Below, in pieces: positions 1 through 8,951 of a stretch of 12,121 nucleotides of DNA (positions are counted from its first letter, which is position 1; every line of letters begins with the position of its first letter). The notes under the pieces are model-generated. The model did not search any database. It had not been told where the DNA came from and was given only the letters and a program-made list of their open reading frames with translations. This DNA is from JAIVGV01 sp035295985 (lineage in GTDB: Bacteria > Acidobacteriota > Blastocatellia > Pyrinomonadales > Pyrinomonadaceae). The stretch covers positions 1 to 12,121 of the forward strand of contig DATHBT010000167.1 in the NCBI GenBank assembly GCA_035295985.1, in the 5' to 3' direction. The position numbers and the translations under genes were made by a program.

Positions 1-328
1 GCTCGCCGAACGCCTCGACCTGGCGGGCGAAGACCTGCTCGAAGCCTGTGTCGTTCGCGACCGAGGTGAGCACGCCCCCGTCGGTCGAGAGCGCGAGGGC
101 GGGCAGCGCGCGCCGCTTGATCCGCCCGAACTGGTTGACGAACTCTCCGGCGACGTGCTGCGCGTCGGTCGAAGACCCGCCGTTGCCGCACAGCAAAATT
201 TTCCCGCCCGCGCTGAACGCCGCCGCGATCATGCTCGCCGCGCGCACCACTTCTTCAGCGTGCTCCGCGAAGTAGCGCCGCTTCGCCTCGATGCTCTCGG
301 CGACGATTGTGGAGATGCGTTCGTGCAT
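1..328 (-). CDS. gmhA: Phosphoheptose isomerase (D-sedoheptulose 7-phosphate isomerase), N-terminal part
   Basis: This is a cytoplasmic SIS-domain isomerase that converts sedoheptulose 7-phosphate to D-glycero-D-manno-heptose 7-phosphate, the first step of ADP-heptose synthesis for LPS or other surface glycans. The 109 visible codons begin MHERISTIVAESIEAK. They show the SIS phosphosugar-binding loop LLCGNGGSSTDAQH at residues 45-58. The following GEF carries Glu62, which lines up with the catalytic Glu65 of E. coli GmhA. The LSTDGG and SVANDTGFEQVFARQV blocks are also family-typical. The gene runs off the left edge, so the C-terminal active-site His is not seen. The ATG at 328 is chosen because homologues commonly start MxxRI and no in-frame ATG or GTG lies just upstream. 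No good Shine-Dalgarno sequence precedes it, and the AT-rich block begins directly upstream. Other SIS proteins (for example DiaA) are less likely given the GNGGSSTDAQH motif, but they share the fold. Confidence 0.9.
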   Translation of the reverse strand, partial: MHERISTIVAESIEAKRRYFAEHAEEVVRAASMIAAAFSAGGKILLCGNGGSSTDAQHVAGEFVNQFGRIKRRALPALALSTDGGVLTSVANDTGFEQVFARQVEAFGE

Positions 329-405
329 ATGAATGACTGAGATAGGTATAGAGGGAGTACGCCCGAAAACGGTAATAACAGCAGATTGAAGTTACAAACG
401 GAATC

Positions 406-783
406 TTATTTTTGCCTAGAGCGTGCCCTACCTACAACAGCATTTGTTTTTAGTTCGTCAAGTATCCGATCTAACGCTTCATCGACCCCAAGAGCTTTAC
501 GTTTAGCCGCAGAATACAAAGAAAAAGCTTTGTCCCAAGCACCGGTCTCAGTCATCGCATCCCAGAAATAATCATTATCAATTACCCGACCGTTTTGATT
601 CCTCAATGATATAGAAACAAACTCGTCCCCGTCTTCGTCATATCCTGATCTTATGGATAGAGATAACTCACTGAAATGAACGACAAAAGCATCTTCATCG
701 GGTGTTGACTCCCAATTCACTTGGCCTTTCTGTGTCCGCTCGTACAAGAGATCGATCAGCTGATTCAATTTTGTACTAGCCAT
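406..783 (-). CDS. Small acidic soluble protein of unknown function, second gene of an AT-rich pair
   Basis: This 125-aa protein matches no family I can name. It has an N-terminal helix (TKLNQLIDLLYERTQKG), then NWESTPDEDAFVVHFSEL and a run of predicted beta strands (LSLSIRSG, EFVSISLRN) broken by an acidic turn (YDEDGDE). A C-terminal helical part follows (FWDAMTETGAWDKAFSLY, then a helix near residues 99-113) and a basic tail. There is no signal peptide or membrane segment. The start overlaps the end of the upstream gene by 8 bases (ATGGCTAG), and GAGAGGGG sits just before the ATG, so translation is probably coupled. Base composition is far below the neighbouring chromosomal genes, which suggests horizontal acquisition together with its partner. 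A defence, immunity or stress role is possible from context only. Confidence 0.75.
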   Translation of the reverse strand: MASTKLNQLIDLLYERTQKGQVNWESTPDEDAFVVHFSELSLSIRSGYDEDGDEFVSISLRNQNGRVIDNDYFWDAMTETGAWDKAFSLYSAAKRKALGVDEALDRILDELKTNAVVGRARSRQK

Positions 784-1282
784 GGTCGCCCCTCTCAGTT
801 ACTAGGTATTTTTCCTCACCGATCCAGCGATTCAACTCGTCTGAAATTTGTGAGAGTTGAGAATTCATTAGCACTGGGTTGATTTCGGTTTGGTGCTGAT
901 AAATCTTGCGTTCCAACAGTTCTCTTAGTATTGAAAGTTGAGTAAGCACTTCTTTGAAATCGATGCTTTGAATGGTGCTTATAGGCCGCTGTAGATGCTG
1001 CAACTGTACGAGTTGACTCGTAAGATCAGTGACTCTCATTAAAGCTGCTTCAAAGCGGTTACCTCTTATCAATACTTTCAACTCTTCAAGTGATCTAGCG
1101 CAAGTTGATATGTCCGTAAGTAAAACATTCCGTGAAATCGCAATCTGAGTTTGAGTCGCTGCAGCTTGTGCCGCTTTAGCCGCTCGTAGAGTTTTGCGAA
1201 TTTGGGCAATAGCTATAATTACACCAATTAGTGAAAGGACTGAACCGATAATGCTAATGGTGTTGATAAGCTGATTGCTCAT
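776..1282 (-). CDS. Single-pass membrane protein with a coiled-coil/helical cytoplasmic region, unknown function
   Basis: This is a 168-aa protein of no family I can name. Residues 7-27 form a clear membrane helix (TISIIGSVLSLIGVIIAIAQ). An RK pair follows it, suggesting that the long remainder is cytoplasmic. Residues 30-60 are Ala/Gln-rich and helical (LRAAKAAQAAATQTQ). The rest looks all-helical, with leucine spacing suited to coiled coils (ARSLEELKVLIRG, LTSQLVQLQHLQRP, LSILRELLERKIYQHQ). Codon use is AT-rich (TTG, ATA, AGT) compared with flanking genes. It is the first gene of a two-gene unit, and its stop overlaps the start of the 125-aa gene. A GAAC-N4-GTTC palindrome lies 14 bases before the ATG and could place it under LexA control. 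No strong Shine-Dalgarno sequence is visible. The membrane anchor could tether the soluble partner, but that is inference. Confidence 0.75.
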   Translation of the reverse strand: MSNQLINTISIIGSVLSLIGVIIAIAQIRKTLRAAKAAQAAATQTQIAISRNVLLTDISTCARSLEELKVLIRGNRFEAALMRVTDLTSQLVQLQHLQRPISTIQSIDFKEVLTQLSILRELLERKIYQHQTEINPVLMNSQLSQISDELNRWIGEEKYLVTERGDHG

Positions 1283-1296
1283 TAACTGTTTGTGAG

Positions 1297-1308
1297 GAAC
1301 ATATGTTC
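1297..1308 (-). promoter_or_regulatory. Candidate LexA (SOS) operator, GAAC-ATAT-GTTC
   Basis: The 12 bases GAACATATGTTC are a perfect palindrome. They fit the core of the Bacillus-type LexA/DinR box (CGAACRNRYGTTYC) at every core position; only the two outermost bases differ. The site begins 11 bases downstream of a plausible -10 element and ends 14 bases before the ATG at 1282, so a bound repressor would block initiation. A second imperfect palindrome, TCAGAG-T-CTCTGA (1307-1319), abuts it over the predicted transcription start. The match is seen directly; LexA binding is inferred, because the host's own LexA motif is not known from this window. Confidence 0.5.
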
Positions 1309-1319
1309 AGAGTCTCTGA

Positions 1320-1349
1320 CATATATCTTGGTTTACAGTGTTGGTTCAA
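1320..1349 (-). promoter_or_regulatory. Candidate sigma-70 promoter of the AT-rich two-gene unit
   Basis: On the minus strand TTGAAC (1344-1349) is separated by 18 bases from TATATG (1320-1325). Each hexamer matches the consensus at four of six positions. Transcription would start near 1313, just upstream of the GAACATATGTTC palindrome. The -35 hexamer lies inside the left arm of the inverted repeat at 1337-1357, so that element appears to contribute the promoter. Confidence 0.4.
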
Positions 1350-1433
1350 GAGTCTGACCGTGCCTTAGAATTAAGCCAAGCTGGAGCTTCACGTACAACT
1401 AACTTGCACGAATCAGACTTTTGAACCAACACT
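1337..1433. repeat. 97-bp inverted-repeat element (MITE-like, or a long hairpin)
   Basis: Two 21-base arms at 1337-1357 (AGTGTTGGTTCAAGAGTCTG plus A) and 1413-1433 are inverted copies with one mismatch. The 55-base centre carries a further short inverted pair next to the arms (CGTGC near 1359-1363 and GCACG near 1406-1410) and a small hairpin, AAGCT-GG-AGCTT (1378-1389). The element begins six bases past the stop of the 1440-2426 gene and marks the edge of the AT-rich block. It has no T-tract, so it is not a classical intrinsic terminator, and I found no flanking target-site duplication. It could be a miniature transposable element, a solo end of a lost insertion sequence, or a processing/termination hairpin. 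Confidence 0.65.
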
Positions 1434-1439
1434 CCACGC

Positions 1440-2426
1440 TCACCTCCCGAAAATCTTGGCGATGTCGGGCCAGAACTCGACGAAGAGGAAGTTGATCGAG
1501 TCGTTGACGAAGGAGTTGGCGAAGCGGCGGAAGGTGGCGTCCGCGCCGATGCGGTCGTGGCCGGGCGTGCTGCGCTCCCAAAGGTTCGAGAGGGCGCTCG
1601 CGGAGAGCGACCCGGCCCAGCGCGAGGCGGCCGGCTGGAGCTTCCCCGAGTCGCCGCGCTGGACGAAGACGCGGCTGACGGCGTGCGCGGCGCGGTAGGC
1701 GAAGCCCTTGCCTTCGGGCGCGCGGTCGTAGCGCGGGTCCTGGTTGAAGAGGACGGGATAGACGCCGGAGCCGAACAGGGTGCGCGTGGCGCGGCGGCTG
1801 TACCTGATGGCGAAGCGCGTCCCGAAGTCTGCGAACTCGTCGCCGCGGGTCTTGTGTGGCTGATCGTCCTCGTTGTACTGCGTGATGGCCGAGCTGATGA
1901 GCACGCGCCCCACGCCGATGGGGCTGAAGAAGGCGTTGCGCGCGGCGCGCTTCATCTTCTCCTCGTTGGTGAGCGGCGTCCACTGCGGCGCGGCCGTCGC
2001 GCCCGTCTGCTGCTGTGTGCCGGTCGTTTGCTCGTCGCGCAGCGTGACGCGCGGGAACAGCTCGGGCGCGACCGACTTGGGCGTGACGGAGGCCGACGCG
2101 AACAGTTGGCTGCCTTGCCCGGTCGCCGATTCGAGACGCGACGACGCGGGGTCGGGCTCGTCGGGCGACTCGCAGGCGCACTTCTCAGGCGCGCCGTCCG
2201 CCGGCTTCGCCTGTGTCGGCGCGGCGGCAGGGTCTTTGGCGACCGAAGGGGCCTCCTGCGCGTTCGCGGTCTCACCCTTCGCGGGCGCGGCCGTCTCAGT
2301 CGGCGTCGGGTTGACGGGGGTCGGCCGCGGGGCGTCCTGCGCGACGGCGGCCTGCGTGTAGAAGATGACGAGTGCGACCGCCGCGAGCAGCGACGGCAGA
2401 GAAGGGCGGGGGTAAGAGTTTGTCAT
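1440..2426 (-). CDS. Secreted or periplasmic protein of unknown function with a Pro/Ala-rich linker
   Basis: This is a 328-aa protein. A signal peptide covers residues 1-29 with a likely cleavage site at AVA|Q. Residues 30 to about 145 are low-complexity Ala/Pro/Thr sequence with a CACES motif. The C-terminal part from about 150 to 328 looks folded and conserved in character: NAFFSPIGVGRVLISSAITQY, FAIRYSRRATRTLFGSGVYP, LFNQDPRY, then SALSNLWERSTPGHDRIG and FLFVEFWPDIAKIF. The richness in aromatic residues and glycine suggests a membrane- or envelope-associated domain, but I cannot name a family. The ATG at 2426 is preceded by AAGGGA, a usable ribosome site seven bases upstream. The gene lies 103 bases downstream of uvrA on the same strand with a GC hairpin between, so co-transcription is possible but uncertain. 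Confidence 0.8.
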   Translation of the reverse strand: MTNSYPRPSLPSLLAAVALVIFYTQAAVAQDAPRPTPVNPTPTETAAPAKGETANAQEAPSVAKDPAAAPTQAKPADGAPEKCACESPDEPDPASSRLESATGQGSQLFASASVTPKSVAPELFPRVTLRDEQTTGTQQQTGATAAPQWTPLTNEEKMKRAARNAFFSPIGVGRVLISSAITQYNEDDQPHKTRGDEFADFGTRFAIRYSRRATRTLFGSGVYPVLFNQDPRYDRAPEGKGFAYRAAHAVSRVFVQRGDSGKLQPAASRWAGSLSASALSNLWERSTPGHDRIGADATFRRFANSFVNDSINFLFVEFWPDIAKIFGR

Positions 2427-2473
2427 TAGAGTTCCCTTTGATCTTGGACTGAGCCGCTCACGCAGGGCGTGCG

Positions 2474-2502
2474 GGCCGGCCGCGGCGTCTGCCGTGCCGG
2501 CC
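2474..2502 (-). terminator. GC-rich hairpin downstream of uvrA
   Basis: The arms GGCCGGC (2474-2480) and GCCGGCC (2496-2502) can pair for seven base pairs. Inside them, CGGC and GCCG add four more pairs closed by a 4-base loop. No U-tract follows on either strand, so this is a transcript-end or processing hairpin candidate rather than a textbook terminator. It lies in the 103-base gap between the uvrA stop and the next gene start. Confidence 0.4.
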
Positions 2503-2529
2503 GTATGCTAACCGCCAACGGCGCGCGGT

Positions 2530-5415
<2,886 letters not shown>

Positions 5416-5472
5416 CGTAAAAATATTTCCCGGTCGCTACGGCCGACGATCTTCGGGAGCGAAGAAACGACG

Positions 5473-5501
5473 ATTTTACGCGACGCCGCGGGCCGGCACA
5501 A
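5473..5501 (-). promoter_or_regulatory. Candidate uvrA promoter
   Basis: On the minus strand TTGTGC (5496-5501) lies 17 bases from TAAAAT (5473-5478). The -10 hexamer matches consensus at five of six positions and the -35 at three. Transcription would start near 5466, leaving a leader of about 50 bases before the uvrA ATG. It is the best sigma-70-like pair in the divergent intergenic region. Confidence 0.45.
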
Positions 5502-5572
5502 GCGGCTCGCGCGGCGGGGAATTTAGGGCGCGATTCTGCGAAAAATTGAACCGGATGATCCCGCTTTGCGTG

Positions 5573-5607
5573 TAGAATCGCGTCCGCCACGCCCAGCCCA
5601 CGGAGGT
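5573..5607 (+). promoter_or_regulatory. Candidate -10 element and ribosome binding site of the 5615 gene
   Basis: TAGAAT at 5573-5578 is a good -10 hexamer (five of six), but the nearest -35-like sequence, TTGAAC at 5546-5551, is 21 bases away, which is too long for a normal spacer. GGAGGT at 5602-5607 is a strong Shine-Dalgarno sequence seven bases before the ATG at 5615 and decides that start. Confidence 0.4.
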
Positions 5608-5614
5608 TCTACCG

Positions 5615-7522
5615 ATGGACGCCCTGCCCCGCCGACGCGCGCTCACAATCGCTCTCACCCTCTCTCTGCCGGCCACACACGCCTTCGCGCAGACCGCGCC
5701 GCCCGCCTCGCCGCAGGGTGCGGCACAGAAACAGGCCGCGCCCGCGCCGCCGCCGTGCGATCAGGCGCGCGCCGTCGCGCTCGTCGAGCAGCAGGCGGCC
5801 GAGGCCAAATCCTTCGAGCCTTCCGCCGGGAAGATTCGCGTGCTCGCGCGCGCCGCCGGCCTGCTCTGGCCGCACCGGCAGGAGGCCGCGCGCAAGCTGT
5901 TCGCCGATGCCTTCGACATCGCCGCCGAGCACTTCAGACAGCGCGGCGACGAGGTGCGGCGCGAGGGGCGGGGCCTGATCTCGCGACCGCCGGATCAGCG
6001 TTTCGAGGTCATGCGGGAGATCGCCAAACACGACCCGGCGTGGGCGCGCAAGCTCGCCGAGGGTGTGGCCGACGAGTCGAAGCGCGAGGGGGGGAAGCCG
6101 GACGGGCCTGCGTCGTCGGAGCCGGGCGCGGAAGGCATGCGACTCGGCGAGAAGTTGATCGGGCTGGCGTCGGCGCTGCTCGAGATGAATCGTGAGGCGG
6201 CGGTCGAACTCGCGCGCAGCAGTTTCCGCCACCCGGCCTCCTACACGCACCCGCAGTTCTTATACGAGCTGTCGAAAGCGGACAGGGAGGCCGCCGACCG
6301 TCTCGCCCTCGAAGCCGCCGCGGCCTACTCGGCGGCGGGCGAGACGCAAGACCTCTCCTACCTCGCCGCCTACGCGTTCGGCCTCAAGCGCGCCATCTCG
6401 CCCGTCAGCGCCTCGACCCTCTACCGCGTGCCCGAAGGCTTCAAGCCTAACCCGGCACTTCAAGACGCGCTCGTCAAAGCCCTGCTCGCGCGGGCCGAGA
6501 TGATCATAGCCGCGCCGGAGCGGTTCAGGAGCGACGTCGTCGCCCGCGCGGAGACGACGCAGATCACGGCCGCACTCCTCACGCTCGAAACGCTCGCGCC
6601 GCAGCTCGGCCCCGCACTGTCCGAGCGCGTCACGCAGGCGAGGGCGCGCGTCGCGGCGACGGTCTCTGATCTTCACAGGCAGTACGCCGAGAATCACCTC
6701 CGCTGGGATCAGGAGGACGACGGGCCGCAGGACTTCGACGCCGAGTACGAGCGCGCCGAGGCGCAGGCGAACCCCGCCCGGCGCGATCAGGCCGTCGCCT
6801 TCCTCGCCATGGGGACGACCGATCTCGAACAGCTCGCGCGCCTCGAACGGCTCGCCGAGAAGGCCTCGGACGCGAACGTCCGCCGCCAACTGCTCGACTG
6901 GATCGGCTTCACGCGCGCGCAGCAACTCGCCAGGGCCGGCCAGTTCGACGAGGCGCGGGGCGCGGCCGACCGCATCGGCGAACTCGACCTGCGCGCCGTC
7001 CTCTACTTCGAGATCGCGCGCGAGTCCGTCAAGCGGCTCGAAGACAAGACGCGCGCGGGCGAGCTGCTCGCGGCGGTCGCCGCCGCGGCCCGCTCCGCGC
7101 CGAACACCGCGATCAAGGCGCGCGCGCAGCTCGGCGTCTCGCACCTCTTCGCCGACTTCGACGCGCTGCGCTCGCTCGAAGTGCTCGCCGAGGCGGTCAA
7201 GACCGTCAACGTGCTCGAAGGCGACACGGACATCGCGCGCCCCTTCGTCCAGCGGCGCATCGAGGGCAAGGACTTCAGCTCCTACGGCAGCTTCAACGTG
7301 CCCGGCTTCAGCCTCGAAAACGCCTTCCGCGAGGCCGGCGCGCGCGACTTCGACGGCGCGCTGCTCACCGCGCGCAACCTGACAGACCGCGTGCTGCGTG
7401 CCACGGCCGTGATGGGCCTCGCGTCGCGCTGTTTGGAGCAGCCCGCGCCCGCGCCGCGGCAGCCGCGGCAGCCGAAGAAGCCGGCCGACAAGGGGCTGGC
7501 CGAGGGGCGCGCGAAGCCATAG
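5615..7522 (+). CDS. Large secreted alpha-helical protein of unknown function
   Basis: This 635-aa protein belongs to no family I can name. Residues 1-25 form a signal peptide (RRR, hydrophobic core, AFA|Q). A Pro/Ala/Gln stretch follows, and then an almost entirely helical sequence with repeated short helix pairs: LARAAGLLWPHRQEAARKLF, WARKLAEGVADESK, FLYELSKADREAADRLALEA, LARLERLAEKASDANVRRQL and RAGQFDEARGAADRI. The spacing resembles TPR or HEAT-like solenoid repeats, which usually act as protein-binding scaffolds. The last 25 or so residues are a basic Pro-rich tail. It could be a periplasmic or lipid-independent envelope scaffold. A strong GGAGGT supports the start. Only 16 bases separate it from the next gene, so the two probably share a transcript. 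The function is unknown. Confidence 0.85.
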   Translation: MDALPRRRALTIALTLSLPATHAFAQTAPPASPQGAAQKQAAPAPPPCDQARAVALVEQQAAEAKSFEPSAGKIRVLARAAGLLWPHRQEAARKLFADAFDIAAEHFRQRGDEVRREGRGLISRPPDQRFEVMREIAKHDPAWARKLAEGVADESKREGGKPDGPASSEPGAEGMRLGEKLIGLASALLEMNREAAVELARSSFRHPASYTHPQFLYELSKADREAADRLALEAAAAYSAAGETQDLSYLAAYAFGLKRAISPVSASTLYRVPEGFKPNPALQDALVKALLARAEMIIAAPERFRSDVVARAETTQITAALLTLETLAPQLGPALSERVTQARARVAATVSDLHRQYAENHLRWDQEDDGPQDFDAEYERAEAQANPARRDQAVAFLAMGTTDLEQLARLERLAEKASDANVRRQLLDWIGFTRAQQLARAGQFDEARGAADRIGELDLRAVLYFEIARESVKRLEDKTRAGELLAAVAAAARSAPNTAIKARAQLGVSHLFADFDALRSLEVLAEAVKTVNVLEGDTDIARPFVQRRIEGKDFSSYGSFNVPGFSLENAFREAGARDFDGALLTARNLTDRVLRATAVMGLASRCLEQPAPAPRQPRQPKKPADKGLAEGRAKP

Positions 7523-7538
7523 CGCGCGGCCGAAAATC

Positions 7539-7925
7539 ATGGAAGACGCCGCCCGCATACTCGTCGCCGTCTGCTACACAGTGATCGGCGTCTCGCATCT
7601 GGTGAGGCCGCGCGAGTGGGCCGAGTTCTTTATCAAGTTGCGCGAATTGGGGGCGGTCGGCGCGTTCGTCGTCGCCTTCGTCCACTTCCCGCTCGGCGCG
7701 ATCATCGTCTCGCTCCACAACGTCTGGATGTGGCCCGAAGTCGTCCTCACCGTCTGCGGCTGGGGGCTGGTCGTCAAGGGCCTCCTCTACTTCGTCTGGC
7801 CGGCGCACGGCGAGAAGATGCTCTCGCGCGTCACGCCGGATCGCGCGGGCGAGTTCAGGCTGGTCAGCCCGTTCGCCTTCGCCCTGTCGGCCTTCTCAAT
7901 CTACCTGGTGCTGAGAGGCGGCTGA
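7539..7925 (+). CDS. Small multi-pass inner-membrane protein of unknown function
   Basis: This 128-aa hydrophobic protein has about four membrane helices, near residues 5-20, 38-58, 68-86 and 106-125. The conserved-looking loops include SHLVRPREWAEFFIKLRELG after helix one and SLHNVWMWPEVVLTVCGW after helix two. The general form recalls small DoxX-like or unnamed four-helix membrane families, but I see no diagnostic motif. It starts 16 bases after the 5615-7522 gene without a clear Shine-Dalgarno sequence, so its translation may depend on the upstream gene. The coding frame has the high GC of its surroundings. Confidence 0.8.
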   Translation: MEDAARILVAVCYTVIGVSHLVRPREWAEFFIKLRELGAVGAFVVAFVHFPLGAIIVSLHNVWMWPEVVLTVCGWGLVVKGLLYFVWPAHGEKMLSRVTPDRAGEFRLVSPFAFALSAFSIYLVLRGG

Positions 7926-7978
7926 CGCGGTCGGCCTGACGACAGGTGACGCGCATCTGAACGCGCGCCGGCTGTGTC

Positions 7979-8007
7979 TTGACACCCCGACCGTCGATTC
8001 CTACACT
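7979..8007 (+). promoter_or_regulatory. Strong sigma-70-type promoter of pgsA
   Basis: TTGACA (7979-7984), a perfect -35, is followed by a 17-base spacer and TACACT (8002-8007), a four-of-six -10. Transcription would begin near 8014 and give an untranslated leader of about 80 bases rich in G and C before the GTG start of pgsA. This is the best promoter match in the window and shows pgsA is transcribed separately from the upstream genes. Confidence 0.7.
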
Positions 8008-8093
8008 GCGCCTGAATCCGAAAAGTTAAGGAAGCTGACTGGCGCAGCTCGCGGCGGCGGCCGGCGCGGGGCGGGGATGGGGGCGCAAAGGTT

Positions 8094-8849
8094 GTGAATC
8101 TGCCGAACGCACTGACGCTGTCGCGCATCTTCGTCGTGCCGCTGCTCGTCGTCGTGCTGCTGACGCCGGTCTCGGAGGACTGGCTCGGCGTCCCGCGCCA
8201 CCTGCTCGGCGTCGCCCTCTTCCTCGCCGCCTCCTTCACCGACTACCTCGACGGCAAGATCGCGCGCCAGCGCAAGCAGGTCTCGCGCCTCGGCCAACTG
8301 CTCGATCCCATCGCCGACAAACTCCTGATCAGCGCCGCCCTCATCTCGCTCGTCGAGAACCGGCTCGCGCCCGCCTGGGCCGTCGTCATCATCATCGGGC
8401 GCGAGCTGGCGGTGTCGGGCCTGCGCTCCGTGGCGGCGGCCGACGGGCTGATCATCTCCGCGTCGCGGATGGGCAAGTTCAAGATGGCCTCGCAGGTGCT
8501 GGCCGTCGCTCTGCTGATTATTTCGAGCGCGCAGGGCGCGCCGCCCGTCGCCAACTTCGGGCAGGCGTTCCCGGCGATCCAGTTCTGGACTGTGCCCGAG
8601 CTGCGCTCGGCCGTCTCGCACCTCTTCGGCGCGGGCGCTGTGACGGCGACCGACTGGCAGGTGCTGCTCTACACGCTGGGGCGCGCCACGCTCTGGATCG
8701 TCGTGCTCTCGGCCTGCCTGTCGATGTACGAATACTTCCGCGCCTTCTACCGCTCCTCGGCCACCCGAACGGTCAAAGAGCGCGACGCCGAACGCCGCAA
8801 CGCGCGCACGCCGACGCAACCGCAGCCCGCGACGACCATCGAACCCTGA
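8094..8849 (+). CDS. pgsA: CDP-diacylglycerol-glycerol-3-phosphate 3-phosphatidyltransferase
   Basis: PgsA transfers a phosphatidyl group from CDP-diacylglycerol to glycerol 3-phosphate in the inner membrane. This is the committed step toward phosphatidylglycerol and cardiolipin. The family catalytic motif D-x2-DG-x2-AR-x8-G-x3-D-x3-D is present exactly, from DYLDGKIAR through LGQLLDPIADK at about residues 49-74. The N-terminus NLPNALTLSRIFVVPLLV is typical of PgsA rather than of phosphatidylserine or cardiolipin synthases. Several membrane helices follow. At 251 aa it is longer than the usual 180-200: there is an insert after the fourth helix (about residues 145-200) and a basic, Arg/Thr/Pro-rich C-terminal tail. 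The start is GTG at 8094, since the ATG at 8077 is out of frame and meets a stop at once. AAAGG lies very close upstream. Confidence 0.93.
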   Translation: MNLPNALTLSRIFVVPLLVVVLLTPVSEDWLGVPRHLLGVALFLAASFTDYLDGKIARQRKQVSRLGQLLDPIADKLLISAALISLVENRLAPAWAVVIIIGRELAVSGLRSVAAADGLIISASRMGKFKMASQVLAVALLIISSAQGAPPVANFGQAFPAIQFWTVPELRSAVSHLFGAGAVTATDWQVLLYTLGRATLWIVVLSACLSMYEYFRAFYRSSATRTVKERDAERRNARTPTQPQPATTIEP

Positions 8850-8866
8850 GGCTGTCGGCGAGATAA

Positions 8867-8916
8867 AGCCGCGCGGGGCGCGCGTGATGTTCACATCACG
8901 CGCGCCCCGCGCGGCT
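8867..8916. terminator. Perfect 23-bp hairpin, probable bidirectional terminator
   Basis: The arms 8867-8889 and 8894-8916 are exact inverted copies (AGCCGCGCGGGGCGCGCGTG and onward) around the 4-base loop TTCA. It lies 17 bases after the pgsA stop and 35 bases before the stop of the convergent minus-strand gene. There is no clear U-tract on either side. Its position between convergent genes and its exceptional stability argue for transcript termination or protection from both directions. Confidence 0.75.
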
Positions 8917-8951
8917 CTACCCGTACGCCGAGTCCCGCTTGCTTGCCCGCG

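Noticed and set aside
1399..2181. Long Arg-rich open frame on the minus strand overlapping the 1440-2426 gene
   Set aside because: It lies in another frame of the same region, is dominated by Arg, Ala and Pro as expected from an out-of-frame GC-rich gene, and lacks a signal peptide or ribosome site. The 328-aa frame has all of these.
1557..2429. 290-aa plus-strand frame opposite the 1440-2426 gene
   Set aside because: The composition is Arg/Gly/Ala/Leu-rich without motifs, and it is antisense to a frame with a clear signal peptide and conserved-looking C-terminal motifs.
6260..7558. 432-aa minus-strand frame opposite the 5615-7522 gene
   Set aside because: It is an antisense shadow in very GC-rich DNA. 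The plus-strand frame has a strong GGAGGT site and signal peptide.
8001..8894. 297-aa minus-strand frame opposite pgsA
   Set aside because: pgsA has the exact catalytic motif and its own promoter; the opposite frame has Arg/Asp-rich shadow composition.
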